Source: Neoconidiobolus thromboides FSU 785 (Eukaryota > Entomophthoromycota > Entomophthoromycetes > Entomophthorales > Neoconidiobolaceae). Taken from it: a DNA stretch of 64,000 nt. Below, in pieces: positions 12,738 to 25,484 of this stretch (positions are counted from its first letter, which is position 1; every line of letters begins with the position of its first letter). The stretch spans positions 62,001 through 126,000 of the forward strand of contig MU626264.1 of NCBI GenBank assembly GCA_025603075.1, given 5' to 3'. Position numbers and translations under genes: made by a program. The notes beneath the pieces are model-generated. The model worked only from the letters and a program-made list of their open reading frames with translations. It was not told the DNA's origin and made no database searches.

Positions 12738-12796
12738 TCTACATTATATTATATTATATTATATTATATTATATTACATTATATTATATTATATTT
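12738..12796. repeat. (ATATT)n microsatellite
   Basis: About eleven consecutive five-base ATATT units, with one changed to ACATT. Confidence 0.85.
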
Positions 12797-13195
12797 ATAA
12801 TATAAAAAAACATGAATTTAACTAGTATAAAAATAAATCAAAGTGGTTTTATTAATTATATTATCTACTATTTTTTTTGCAAAATTTATTTTTAATTGTA
12901 TTATTATTATTTAAAATTTATTCAATAAATTAAACATTTTTTACTTAAGACAATAACAAAAGGTACTTTTAGTAATATTACTTCTAAAAAAGCTTTGTAG
13001 TATAACTTTAAGTTTCATAAAAGCAATAATTTAATGTTTTAAATTGACTAAAACTGAATTTGAATTCAACGCTTATTAAATAGTTAAAAGCCTTATACTT
13101 TTCTTATGAAGTTAATCTGTTTGAAGTATTAAGCCTGAAGATATAGAAGATCAATAAGAGAAGGAAATATTTTTATAAAAAGAAATACAAAGTTA

Positions 13196-13267
13196 TGCCC
13201 GATAGCGGGATCGAACCACTGATCTTCAGTTTACAAGACTGACGCCTTACCACTTGGCCAAACGGGC
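13196..13267 (-). tRNA. tRNA-Thr (anticodon TGT)
   Basis: On the minus strand a 72-nt cloverleaf folds. The acceptor is GCCCGTT against ATCGGGC with one T-T mismatch. The D arm contains GGCCAAGTGGTAAGGC. The anticodon stem is TCAGT/ACTGA around loop CTTGTAA, so the anticodon is TGT, decoding ACA. The T arm is AGTGG-TTCGATC-CCGCT and the discriminator base is A. No intron is seen. A T-rich run follows downstream on the minus strand and could stop Pol III. MYG1 starts 84 nt away on the other strand. Confidence 0.93.
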
Positions 13268-13350
13268 TTTTTCAGGTTTTAAGTTTTATAAATTTAAATT
13301 ATTAGTTAAAATTTTTAATAACTTTGCAACAATTGAACTCAAAAAACAAG

Positions 13351-14587
13351 ATGTTCAAATTGTTAAGATCTATTCCTTTAAAACTTGATCCTACAAAGGT
13401 AATCTAAGATAAATACGATCAATCTTTGTCAACTCATTTTTAATAGTTTATTAAGCCAAGGTATTTTATAAGCACTATAAAAACAAATATGGTTAAAGTA
13501 AGGATATCTTATATAATCCAACTATATTTAACCTATAATAGATTGGTACACATAACGGAACCTTTCATTGTGATGAAGCATTAGCTGTCTACATGTTAAA
13601 ACAGCTCCCAGAATACAAACAGGCTGAAGTGGTCCGTTCAAGAGACCCAAAGGTATTAGAACAATGTGATGTTGTAGTGGACGTAGGAGGTGTTTATGAT
13701 GCTTCTACTCATCGTTATGATCATCATCAACGTGAATTCAAAGACACTTTTAGCTCCGATTACACCACCAGACTCAGTTCAGCCGGTTTGGTATACAAGC
13801 ATTTTGGAAAGAGAATTATCTCTCAAACTTTAGATTTAGATATCAATGATTCAAAAGTTGAATTATTATTTCAAAAAATATATGAAAATTTTGTTCATGC
13901 TTTAGATGCCATTGATAACGGAGTTGAAAAGTATGAAACAACACTTACGCCAAGATATTATGAAAGTACCAATTTACCTTCTCGTGTAGGTCATCTTTTA
14001 CCTTATTGGAATCAACCTCAAACTGACTTAGACCAACGTTTTGTTTCTGCTACTGAGTTAGCAGGTTCTGAATTTATTGATAGGGTTAAGTATTATGGTT
14101 TAGCATGGCTTCCAGGTAGAGATATTGTATTAGAAGCTATTAATAAACGTTTTGATTACCATGATTCTGGAAAGATTGTTGTTTTTGAAGATTATTGTCC
14201 ATGGAAAGACCACGTATTTACATTAGAAAAAGAGTTGAACTTAGGTGATCAATTAACTTATGTTATTTATCATGATGAAATTGGAAGCTCTTATAGAGTA
14301 CAATGCATTCCAGTCCAACAGGGATCCTTCCAATCAAGACTACCTCTCCCAGAGGAGTGGCGCGGAGTTAGAGATGACGATTTAAGTGCCAAGTCTGATA
14401 TTCCGCAATGCATCTTTGTTCATGCTTCAGGATTTATTGGAGGTAAGAAATTTTTATTTATTTGTTGGTTAGTTCTTATGTGGTTTTAGGTAATAAAACT
14501 AAGCAAGGTGCTTTGAACATGGCCATACATGCACTTAAGTTAGCAAACACTGATAATGAAGAGAGTAAAAAGCCAAAGCTTGAATAG
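13351..14587 (+). CDS. MYG1: MYG1 family exonuclease (DHH-type metal-dependent)
   Basis: Homologues are 3'-5' RNA exonucleases acting in nucleus and mitochondria. Three exons, 13351-13398, 13542-14442 and 14490-14587, give 348 residues. Family marks are IGTHNGTFHCDEALA near the start of exon 2, VVDVGGVYD, the metal-binding HRYDHHQREF (DHH at about 76-78), SSAGLVYKHFG, DAIDNG and the C-terminal HASGFIGGNKTKQGALNMA. The first exon encodes MFKLLRSIPLKLDPTK, basic and without acid until Asp13, a plausible mitochondrial leader. The first intron is long for this window (143 nt), so the start is less certain than the body. It is divergent from the tRNA-Thr gene. Confidence 0.93.
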
Positions 14588-15270
14588 AATAAAATTGTAT
14601 TATAGTACAGGATATAAGATGCTATTTTTTGGTAATGTTGGTTTTTTTATGTTTATTTTAGGCTTATTTCACAATATTTATTGCTCAATATAAAATTAAT
14701 AATAGCCTAATAGATTTTCTTGGAAAATTTCAATTAATATCAGAAACTACTTTTGAAAGATAAGTTATCCCAGACTACTTCTCATATGAATTGTACTAAA
14801 TTATAAAGCTCAAATGCATTAAAGTAATGTTCTTTGGACAATTTTTAATATAATGTATTATTACTATCATACTATAGTATTTCTATTCATATACAAAGTG
14901 AAAATCTTATAGTAAAAAATATATTAAAAGCAGTATTCTAGTTTTATAAATATTTCACCTTTATATTGAAGAGTTTATTTCTTTAATATTTTTTATTATT
15001 AGATTTTAAATTTTGAAAATGAAAGTAATCTCATGAAAGTTTATGAGGTTGCTTTTAAATTATTTATCGTAAATTGGACAACTTGTTAAGGTTATGATGA
15101 TTAAATAAATAAATCACTATAGCTATAAAAATATTACATATATGTAGTTATTCCTTGTATTAGTTTAAATTGTTTTAAACATAAATTAATACTTATTAAA
15201 CTTTATTCGAATACCTATAGATCAAATATAAAAAAATAAATCAACAATCAATTGATTTTAATATAATATA
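14588..15270. other. intergenic with a hairpin at 15022-15055
   Basis: Mostly featureless A+T-rich DNA downstream of MYG1. One imperfect hairpin has 13-nt arms (AAAGTAATCTCAT and ATGAGGTTGCTTT) that pair fully if two G-U pairs are allowed in RNA, around an 8-nt loop. Confidence 0.45.
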
Positions 15271-15370
15271 TGGGATTGTTTTTTTAACTTCATTATTTCT
15301 TCCATTTTTTAAGCGCTATTTAAGCGAAAAATTTGTTAGTAAAATTCCTAAACACAAAAATACATCCCCA
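15271..15370 (+). mobile_element. MITE copy 8, complete, 100 bp
   Basis: TGGGATTGTTTTTTT at the left, ATACATCCCCA at the right, flanked by TA (15269-15270 and 15371-15372). The core TTTTTTAAGCGCTATTTAAG is intact. Confidence 0.8.
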
Positions 15371-15385
15371 TAGTATAAATAAGCA

Positions 15386-15425
15386 TAATAAAATAATAAA
15401 ATAATAAAATAATAAAATAATAAAA
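15386..15425. repeat. (AATAAAAT)n tandem repeat
   Basis: About five copies of an 8-nt unit lie between two element copies. Confidence 0.75.
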
Positions 15426-15440
15426 CAATGTTTTTTTAAT

Positions 15441-15523
15441 TGAGGATGTTTTTTTCCATTTTTGAGCATTATTTAAATGGAAAAATTGTCAATAAAATTC
15501 TTAAACAAAAAAATACATCCCTA
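15441..15523 (+). mobile_element. MITE copy 9, internally shortened
   Basis: TGAGGATGTTTTTTTCCATT shows loss of about 17 bases normally found between the terminal T-run and CCATTT. The right end is AAATACATCCCTA. Confidence 0.65.
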
Positions 15524-15770
15524 ATTATTGCTCATAAATAAAAACTATTATTATATTGCTTGTATTATATAAGGATGGTTAATTATAGTTTCAAAGTTAA
15601 TTATCCCCTTTTATATAATCACTTACTAATTTAATAGTATATTAATGATGTAGTTATAATATTAAACTAAGTTATTTATCCAATAACAGATCTGGAGTAT
15701 TGGCTATAAAGCAGTTAATAAACATTTCTTAGTAAGGTTTTATAGAAATATGTATTTATTTATATGGTAT
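15524..15770 (-). repeat. dispersed repeat DR, inverted copy of its left part
   Basis: Its reverse complement matches 35636-35870 and 59656-59900; shared landmarks are ACTGCTTTATAGC, ATCTGTTATTG and AATATTATAA. Read directly it matches 60938-61110. In both 15.5 and 60.9 kb an element copy lies immediately at its left edge. Confidence 0.55.
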
Positions 15771-16012
15771 GACTTTGATTGATACTGATATATAGGTTTG
15801 TGAGATATTGCTTTGTCAGCTGTATGATTGATTATAGCATAATAACCACTTAAGTTGCTGTGTTCTCGAGTTCAGAGACAATCAATCCTATGCTCTTAGT
15901 TTGATTCGCTATGAGAACTTCTAGCTTCATCCTAAAGGGTATTTACCTTCTCATTTTGATATTTGTACTTGTCAGAGTATAAAGGATATTTTGGAACATA
16001 GTAGCTTGAGGC

Positions 16013-16265
16013 TTTTTAACTGAATTATTCCCTGATATCCTGTACATTTAATAAAGCCACTAAGTTTTCTTAATAGTATTTTACGTAGATTTTACAGTAG
16101 TATTGCCTATTCTATTTGTCTTACATAGCCTGTAGCATATTACGTACTATTTTTCATAATTCAAGTCTATCTTAGTCACATAAACTAAGACCTTTCGACT
16201 TACAGTGTAGTCAACCAGGCAATAGGTGTTATTAACTCCAATCACTGAGTACCAGATTTCACAGG
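16013..16265 (+). repeat. dispersed repeat DR, right part
   Basis: Contains AATTATTCCCTGATATCC, AATAAAGCCACTAAGTTTT and TAGTCAACCAGGCAATAGG, matching the blocks at 60410-60665 and, inverted, 10816-11090. This copy is the least A+T-rich of the three. An element copy follows directly. Confidence 0.55.
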
Positions 16266-16270
16266 TTATA

Positions 16271-16370
16271 TGGGGATGTTTTTTTGGCTTTGTTGCTTTT
16301 TCCATCTTTCAAGCACTGTTTGAGTCGAAGAATTGTTAGTAAAATTCTTAAATACAAAAATAGATCCCCA
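16271..16370 (+). mobile_element. MITE copy 10, complete, 100 bp
   Basis: Starts TGGGGATGTTTTTTTGGC after TA (16269-16270) and ends TAGATCCCCA before TA (16371-16372). Confidence 0.8.
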
Positions 16371-16925
16371 TATTGATAAAGGCCTTGCTACCCCGGGAAT
16401 TTTTATTAAATTTGATAAAATATTTAAAAATTAAATAAAAAAAATAAAATTTAGACATTTTTATAATAGTTATTATAGATTATTATAAAAAAGCACCTCA
16501 TATACTTAAATACCTATTTAATATATTTACAATAACAATAATTAATGTTGTTTTAATTGTATTATTAATAAATCTTATTTTTGAAGATCAGATCAAATAG
16601 CCTAATTTTAAATAATTGAAACTAAGTCAAATAATAAATATTTTGATTTTGATTTTTACATCATATTTATTAATGTTTTTAATATATATAAAAGCTGACC
16701 TTTGATACAGCTGCTATAGTTGTCTCTATAATGACACCTTATGTATCTTATTAATATATAAAAAATCTAGTCAGTTTATTTAAGCTGGTTTTATTTTAAT
16801 ATATAACTTGGTTAATTTTTATTTACATTATTTAAATAAATTAAAAAAAACTAACTTTTTTCAAATATTTTCTAGATACTCTTAATACTTTTTTGTATAA
16901 TTTAAATACTACTTAATTTGATATA

Positions 16926-17026
16926 TGGGAGTGTTTTTTTTTACTTCATTATTTTTTCCATTTTTAACTACTGTTTAAGGCGGAAAATTTGTTAGTAAAA
17001 TTCTTAAACACAAAAATACATCCCCA
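16926..17026 (+). mobile_element. MITE copy 11, complete, 101 bp
   Basis: Starts TGGGAGTGTTTTTTTTTA after TA and ends ATACATCCCCA before TA. The core is altered (TTTTTAACTACTGTTTAAGG). Confidence 0.78.
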
Positions 17027-18126
17027 TATCATTAATTAAAAGAAGTGGTTTTAAATAAATGTTCAAAAAAATTATTATTTAGGTCTTTAATATAAGCTGT
17101 AAAATCAGCCTAAATAGACTAGTGGGTTTTTCTTTCTATTAACAGGACATATAGAGCGTTAATGGAACAAGTATAGAAAACACACTAGGAGGTGGTTTTT
17201 ATATGCATTTGGGATACTAACAGGTATATTATAAAAAGCTAGAATCAAATCAATCACTATTTGACCTAGTTATAATTGTGAAAATTAGCACAGATAGGCT
17301 GGTTTTTGAGAATAGTGCTTGTTGATAAACAGACAAATTTGATTACAAATTTACAATCATACAGTTTAAAATTGAATATTGTTATAATGAAGATTTATTT
17401 GGCTTATTATAATTTAAATATAGATTAGCTAGTATAGGGGATTCAAAAAAAACAGTATCTTTAGTGATTTTAAAGCTTTAATAATGGGTTTTACATAAAC
17501 AGACGTTAATATCTATACATCTATATTGCTAAATTAGCAAACAAAATAATGCTAAAGCTATTTTATGCAAATTAGGTCTGATATGTTAGCAATGTGAAAA
17601 TAGAAGGAGTAAAATAATAAAAGTAACATTAAATATTTATAAAACTCATAAGCTGGGTTATTATGAATATAAAAAATATACCCATTGCTTGATTATTCAG
17701 TGGGTGATTTAAAGTCAAGCTTTATTCTTAGTTGAATTCCAGATGCTCCAGATAGCCATTTAACTCGTTCAACTCCAAAGGAACTCTATTATTTGATATA
17801 ACAGACATCTACTTTCATAATTTTTATTTGGAAGAATCCAAAAAATATTACTACTGAAATCGTTTATTTTGATTGGTTAAAAATGGTAGGCTAATATGAG
17901 CTAAAATTTTCCATAAGCCAATTATATTCTAAATGCTACTTTTGTTAATGATCCAATAAGATAGAAAAATTAATTTGCAATGAATAAATCTTAGTAAAAC
18001 TCGATAACTAAAACGATAAAATTTTACTTTTTACATAATAGTTACGATTGAATATAAATTTAACTTTATAAATGTAAGTTCAAATTTTATTAATGAATTA
18101 TTATTAATAGCTTACTTATAGAAATT
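17027..18126. other. intergenic upstream of the nucleoporin gene, nothing recognised
   Basis: No gene, RNA or repeat copy could be supported in these 1.1 kb. The last ~200 bases presumably hold the promoter of the gene starting at 18127. Confidence 0.45.
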
Positions 18127-21100
18127 ATGTATAAAGGCTTTGATCTTCAAAAATATAAAGATTTATATTTTCTTTTAAAAAACAGTGAAAGGTCTGATTT
18201 TCAACAACAAGATCTTTTAGGTAAACAGCTTGAGAATGAACTTGTCTCATTATCTTTTCCATCAGATTTTAATGGAATTGATGGAGAAATAGTAGTAAAT
18301 GGAGATACAAAAGATTTGGCAGAAGCCATATCTCAAAAAATCGAAATTGATTTAAGTTATGCAGCTGAGCTTTTAATGAAATCAGCTGATGAAGTGCCTG
18401 GTAAGGTGGGTGATATATATGTAGCAATAGAATTGTTTTATAGAGAAAGGAGCTACAAGTTGGGTATCATTGAGTACATACTCAATAATTCTTATGTTGA
18501 TTCAAGCCATCCACTTCGTGAGCAGTTTAATTTATTTGTAGAAGCATATTTAAGTACCTCTCAATTTAAAGAAGTAGTTCATCATTTGTTTGAAATGTTA
18601 GGTCCAATGAACCCAGAAAAAGGAAGTGAGCAATGTACAGATGAAATGAATATTAAAATGTTTGGATTTATACAAAAAGAAAGGCAGACAATTTGTAGAA
18701 TTATTCATTTCATTTTAGTCCATCATAAATTTGATTTTGATTCATTTGCTAAGATAGCTAATTATTTGGGCGCTTTTACAACAGTAGATACTAGATTCTT
18801 ACATTTATTTACCACATTGTTATGTTCTATAAATAGAATAAGTACATCCGCATTTCCAGCAAATGAGGAAATAAACTATGCCTTAACTCTTAGTAACTTG
18901 TTACGTGAAAATCCATGGAAAATGGCTAGAGCAGCGGCTTGCGTCACTTGTTTTCTTCATATTTTTATCAAAAGAATAGCATCGGAAAATAGTAATAATA
19001 TTAGTGGTTTGGATTTTAACTTTCAAAAGTTGACAGAAGAATTTATGGAATCGTTGTCCTGTGGACCTTTCAACTTTATCTCATTAAACTTTTTTAGCCC
19101 AATGGAAATTTCAAATGTACTCACTCAACTCCCTTATGGGTATGAAAATATGATTTGCTATAACAATCCTTTTGAAATAGTTTTTCCTAACACAGAGTTG
19201 AAGCAATTAGGGGTATCTTCAAAAATTGTATTAGATCGATGTGAAGATGAATTTAAGCCAGTTTTACTAAATTGTTTAGATTCTTTTATTCGCATGTTTG
19301 AATCAAGCTTACATTCAATTATGGAAAGCGTTCTTAATATGGAAGATCGTAATCTAATCCTTAAGCCACCTGCAGATGATATTTACCCAACTAGGTCAGA
19401 TGACGAACATCATCATCAAAGTATGTTTGATAATTTGAATAGGAACGGCTCAACACAAGCATATAACAATGATACTACATATTTTATCACAGAAGGATAT
19501 CATAATTTAATTGCTTTGGTATATAACAATCAGCCAAGCTTATCAGAACAATTCATTTTCAATAATAACAATTCCGGTAGCAATTATATTAAATTGGTGT
19601 CCAATATTCGCTCATTCAGGTTAAGTATTTCCTTTAAAGATTCCCTAATTTCACTTTCCAATGGAATAAAGAGCTCAGAGCACGTTTTTAAATACCTTAC
19701 AAGAAGCGTTAGGATTAACGGTCAACATGAAGGTGACAGTTCACAAGATCATATCAATTTGATTGGTTCAACAAAAAACATTAAAAATTATGTCGATTTG
19801 CTTAATGATAGTTACCTTATAAAAATAAAATCATTACCAACTAAGGAACTACAATCTATGCAAATAAATCTCAAAAACGAAATTCGTATATTAATTAAAC
19901 TTGTATCTTCCCTTCCATTGATTCGCCAATTACTTACATCTATTAAAGGAAAAATAGTTATTGAGTGTTTTAAGGTATTTTTGATTCAACCACATGAGAA
20001 TTGGCTCAAATCTTTGGCTATGGAATTGTTCTACTCATTTACTATTCCTCTCGGGAATGAAAGAGATACCGCTGCTTATCACATATGGCAGATGATCGAT
20101 TCAATGGAAATGGTATCACTTGACGGAAGGAACGCACCATTCTTTTGCGAAAACATAGGAAACACATTCCCACTTAATAAAGGTGGTATTTTGAATATTG
20201 GGGAGGCTATATCCTTCTGTAAACTGATTAATGGGCTTATAAGAATTGATGATGGGATGAGCTCTAAAGAAAACTATAAAATCAATGATACTATCCCTTA
20301 TAACCTTGGATATGATACTAGACCAGCACCTGGTATTTCACATTATGTTCAATTGGTTTTGAATGTCTTCACAAGTGTTTTTGAAAAAAAAATTAATGAC
20401 ACAAATCAAATATGGGAAATATTATCCAACTGCACTGACATAATGCTAACCCTTTTGCTTGAATTCGAAGCATTAGTAGCTTATCATAGCAAATGCGCAA
20501 ATTTTATGGATGTATTCAATTTTAATATGAATGGAAAAACCAATATTGAATTTTTATTATCCCATCCTGCTTTTGAAGTTATTTGCGGATTGTTTTATAA
20601 TAGGTCGCTTGTGACTGCCTTAGTTAATGCTTTGAATTTTAGCCAAGAACACCTAAGAGGGACCTCAAGAGTATACTATCCAGAGCTTTATAATTGTGTT
20701 GCAAACAGTTTAAGAATTTTGAACATTGCGTTTAACTTACAACCTTCTATTATCAACTCATTAAACTTAGAAGTTGCCAAATATAATGTCAAAAAAAACA
20801 TTATAAATCCAACTACAATTAAAAGCATCCACGACATACTACTATTATTAGACTTTAACCAATTATTTGACACTATTTCTAGTTTTATTGAATCTAATGA
20901 TCAAGATATCTCATATAATGCCATCCAATTACTTAATAACATAGTAATCCCAAACCCAAAAGACAATACTGTAAGAAGTACACAATTGATTTCAGATTCT
21001 TTATGGAATTACAAATATAGTGATAAGATTATAGAAGCGTATAGGAATAGAGTACTCTATGAAGTATTGCCTCAACCCCAATCATATGAACAAAGAAATA

Positions 21101-24100
21101 ATATCGATGATAATCCATATATGTGGAACAATGATTATAACAAGACAACACTTGAGATTTTTAAGCCTATATTAAGGTCATTAAACGACAAAACCTACAA
21201 ATCGGGTCTATTTTTACTGGGTTATAATGACTCCAGCAATATTGTTAATGGCATCAGAACACTTATACCAAAAAATGATGCACTATTATCTGCCTTGGTT
21301 AAGCTATTAGACGAATTCCTTCCTACATTCCAAATATTTACTAACACAAAACAAGCTATAAGAATTGATTTAAATTCCGAAATATTTTCAGCTGGATATC
21401 AAATTTTAGCCAAACTATGTGCTTTAGAACAAACTTGCCTATACGCATTTACTTTCCTTATCAATTCCGGATTTTTCTCAAGACATGGTCCTATGATATC
21501 AGCATTTCATACTCAACCTATTTATGGTGATAGTAGTTTATCTTTAGATGGTTCATCCTTCCCTATTTCCACTGAGCTTGCTATAAATTCCAATATTGCT
21601 AAAGGCTGTTTATTCAAAATAATCGGCAGGTTCGTTTCATTAAATGGCGACTCAAATGAAGTAATGTCAGCTATTGAAAATTGGTTTAGTAAACCAATAA
21701 ATTCCAAACCCTATAATAATATGGACGAATCACCTAAAATGAATATACTAAGAGCATTTTACATTTTATTTGGTGAGATTCAAACTAGATATAACCCATA
21801 TCTACTTTCTGAGCATGATCAAGCCGGTTTAAATAAGTTTATTGAAAATGTTCCACAAGATGCTTTTAAAACTAGTGAAGGAGATAGTTCAGAATATATA
21901 GACTCAATGGTGGCTCATGCTGTAGTCTTAAAGTTTAAGGACCAATGTCTTAATACTGCTTTTGGAGGAGATGATGAATGGTTTAACCGCTCAAAGGATT
22001 TATTCAAAATATACATCCAAGGTAATGAAAGTAAATCCAAACATGAGTTAGTACAAATTGAAGCGATAGCAAGTTGGTGTGATACTATAGATTTAATTTT
22101 ATCACGTCAGTTTAATCGAATCGCTTATGATCAGCAAAGTGATATGTTGATTGAAATTTTGAAACACTTAGTAATCAAAGTCCAAAAAGTATACAACCAA
22201 GAAGTTGTCTTTAAACTGATTTCTTTGATTGGTAGCATAATCAAAAAATTATTTAAAGAATACAAATTGTCTGTGAAAAGACAGGATATAGTAAATGATC
22301 TGATTACCAACAAGTACCATGAGTTAGTTCAAACACTTGGGGATATATGGAAACAGCTAATTTTAATTACATCAATGAACCTAAACCAAGAGTCACGAGC
22401 CATAATATATTCAACTATTAAGGATTATTTAGAATTTTATCAAGCATTTCCAAACTTTTTACCAAAGGTGCCATCAGATCATAAAGGTGATTTCTTTGAC
22501 CTTTACCTTACAATTGAACAGAAAACTTCTCTTATCACTCAACTCATTGGAGATATATCACAAGATTCTAAATTTTCACTTCCAGCATTAGAATTTATGG
22601 GTCTTTTGATCAAAATTTTTAGATTAAAGCAGGATACTACATTTTTGGATATAATTTTAAACCAAGACTGGATGTTTTCATTCTTAGTCAATTCGCTTAT
22701 TAGTGATATAAAAGGTCTATTAAGTCATAAAGATGTAGATGTCGTCTTAGAGTTTTATTTAGCTAAAGTAAAGATCCTCGAATTGATTTTCCCATTGATC
22801 GAAGTCAACCAAAGTAGAAATAATGATACTGTACTCTGGCTGTTTGATGTCATTCACCCATTTGAAAATGAGTTAGCTAACCCTGAAAACGGTAAATTAA
22901 TATATATTAATATTTAGAGTTATACTTATATTTTCAGAGCGTGAAAGAGATTTGACTTATCAATATTTGACTCCACTATTGACTCTTTTAAATGTGATTT
23001 TATCTGGTTGTGGGGAAAATGTGAATGAGGTAGCTACAAAGGTAAATTTAATGCTTATTTCATGCAATAATTAACAAAGTTAGGTTTCTTCAAAATTCCA
23101 AAATCACACAAGATTATTCATGTCTATCCTTAAAATCAATGATAGAACATCACTAGAAAAGCTAACACTTCTAGAAACTACTTTAGAGTTAATATTCTGG
23201 TTTTTTAGAGGCGGTCGTGGAGCTACTTACGTAACTATTAGGTTTTTATTTTTATTTTTTCTAAGCAAATATTATAGGGTCAGCAGGTTTTCCTTGCATA
23301 TCACATGGAAATAATTTACTTTTATAAACGATTTTGCAGTAACAAAAATTGGACAAGTAACATTAAATGTATAGGCACAGATAAAGATAGTAATATCTAG
23401 TTTAAGTGTATGAATATTGAACTAAATATTTTAATAGGCTTCAATTTATACGAAGAAAGCATATTAAAAACAGAAGTTAAAGCTGGACAAATTATAGCGA
23501 AAGTTTCAGATTATCTTGCAGCTGTTTATTGTCTTGGAGCTGATTTTGGTAAGTTAATTATTAAATTGTATTGATTTTATAATCTTTGATATGTAGCGGC
23601 ACAGCTTGCAAGCCCTATGGCCATGAATCATTCTTTAAGTATTGATGCTACCGACATCAACAATAGGTTAATATGTAAGTTCGTTTTAATACAGTTTAAC
23701 TAGCTATATTAATAAATATTTAGCGTTCCGTGAACCTATTTCAATGATTGAAATGATTAATATATTTTCAGAAACATTTGGCACATTACTATCAGTTTGT
23801 GATGCCATCTTTAACATAGATACGATGATTTCTAACCCTGAAGGAATCACTGTTGATATGATTGTTAATGTAATTTTGATTATATTTTTATTTAATTTTT
23901 TTATAACATTATTACCAGGGATTGCAATTAAACAGCTATGAAACTTACAATTCAAAAAATTTGCCACATTGTAGGAATAGGTATATAAGCAAGCTCACTG
24001 GTAGAAAAAGGCTATTGAGCGAGTACTTAAACAACTTACAATGTAATTATACTTTATAGAATTTCGAGCAATTATTTATTTTTTATAGCGACTTTGACTT

Positions 24101-24401
24101 CAATAATACCATTGATCAGTACACATGTAGGAGACTATTTAGGCCGTCATTCTACATTTTATGTGTTTGAAGGTAAAGAAAAAGAAAGGAAGGCTTATGT
24201 TGAAAATCTCAAAGCTCGTCTTATCATGGTATCTCGTATAAGTGGATTTTCAGATGTAAGTTTTAATTTAAGTATATAAAGTTGTTTAATAGTTTTTATC
24301 AGGCTTTTGTTGACTTTATTCGCAAAAACACAGGAAACGCCAATCTAGGGTTTGTGCAATCTGCTAAAGAATTTGACTACTATTTAAAAAAGTTAGCTTA
24401 A
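18127..24401 (+). CDS. NUP192: large scaffold nucleoporin, Nup192/Nup205 family
   Basis: The family forms the inner-ring scaffold of the nuclear pore. One 4.77-kb exon (18127-22891) is followed by eight small ones: 22938-23041, 23084-23230, 23401-23548, 23597-23674, 23724-23869, 23919-24042, 24089-24255 and 24303-24401. Together they give an exact 1925-codon frame, within the usual size of the family (about 1650-2000). The protein is almost entirely helical repeat. Family-like stretches are CKLINGLIRIDDG, NSLRILNIAFNLQPS, ILRSLNDKTYKSGLFLLGY and NDALLSALVKLLDE. The exon 23084/23401 junction is the least certain; an alternative donor inside 23216-23222 would shorten the protein. Nup188 is the main alternative identity. 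Confidence 0.75.
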
Positions 24402-25484
24402 ATTTAAAACTTCAGGCAATTGAGTTTTGCTTTGGAAATAAATAATAATTATAGTTTTGTTATTTTTTAGTTTCTAATTTTCGTTTTGAAGGTTACGTTT
24501 ACTTACATTTGATTACCTTAGCTTCACTTGATTTATTTTAAAATTGGTTCGCGTAATGGGTCATAATCAAGGAGAACACCTACTTTCTTTGAAAAGGCGT
24601 AGATTTTTGTGAAGTAAACTCCCAATAAGTTCTAACAAAATAAATCTATATCTCCAATCCCAACCTAGCTAACCCTATTAACTTTTAATAATAGCTACTT
24701 TTCTAAACTAGTTGTCTATTTTTTGATTGAAATTTAACTTTATCTAAAACTGAAGCTTTTTCACATCAAAAACTATGTATCTACTCGATCATTATCCTCT
24801 ATTAAATATCCTAACCCACTCCTACAACTAACGATTCAAAGGTATCTGAATGACTTTCAATAACTTGTTTACTTTTATTCAACTTAAAATTTGGAAAAAT
24901 TACTTTTCAAATCTTTAAAACATCTACCTATCTATAAGAATATCTAAACAAAAACTTAACATTTTAAAGGAAGTTTTAAATGAAAATGAATAAAACCAGA
25001 AGTAAACAAAATTTACTAATAAAGCTAGGATTTAGGTGTTCATTTTATATCTGCTATCATTGACATAATAGACTTTTTTTAGAGTAGATAAAATAATTTA
25101 ATTACAAGTGCCGGATCCTAAGACAAACATCTTTGTTTAGGATGACAATCTTGGACTTGAATATATATTTTTTATAAAAAAGGATATCAAAGAAAAATCT
25201 TACCTTTCTATATTAAACAATAAGATCCTAAATACAAATAAATCACTACTTTTGAGTAAATTTATTATAATTTAAATAAAAAACGTTCAACTCAGATATT
25301 GTGAAAGGCGAATGGATCGATAGTATATTAACTTTGATGGTAATAGTATTGCTGCAAATAAATAAAAGCAAACAATACTAAGTTACCCTTGTTTAGAGCC
25401 TATGCTATTTCAAAGAATATAAATAAAGGCCCAAATTGACAACTTTCTAGAATATTTAATTCAGAATCAGTGTACTAAAACTAG
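24402..25484. other. intergenic with a hairpin at 25115-25143
   Basis: No gene is visible. A 12-bp stem (ATCCTAAGACAAA with TTTGTTTAGGAT, one bulged G, 4-nt loop CATC) is the only clear structure. Confidence 0.45.

Noticed and set aside
12738-12796. Tandem ATATT array as a centromere or telomere repeat
   Set aside because: Only about 60 bp; an ordinary microsatellite.
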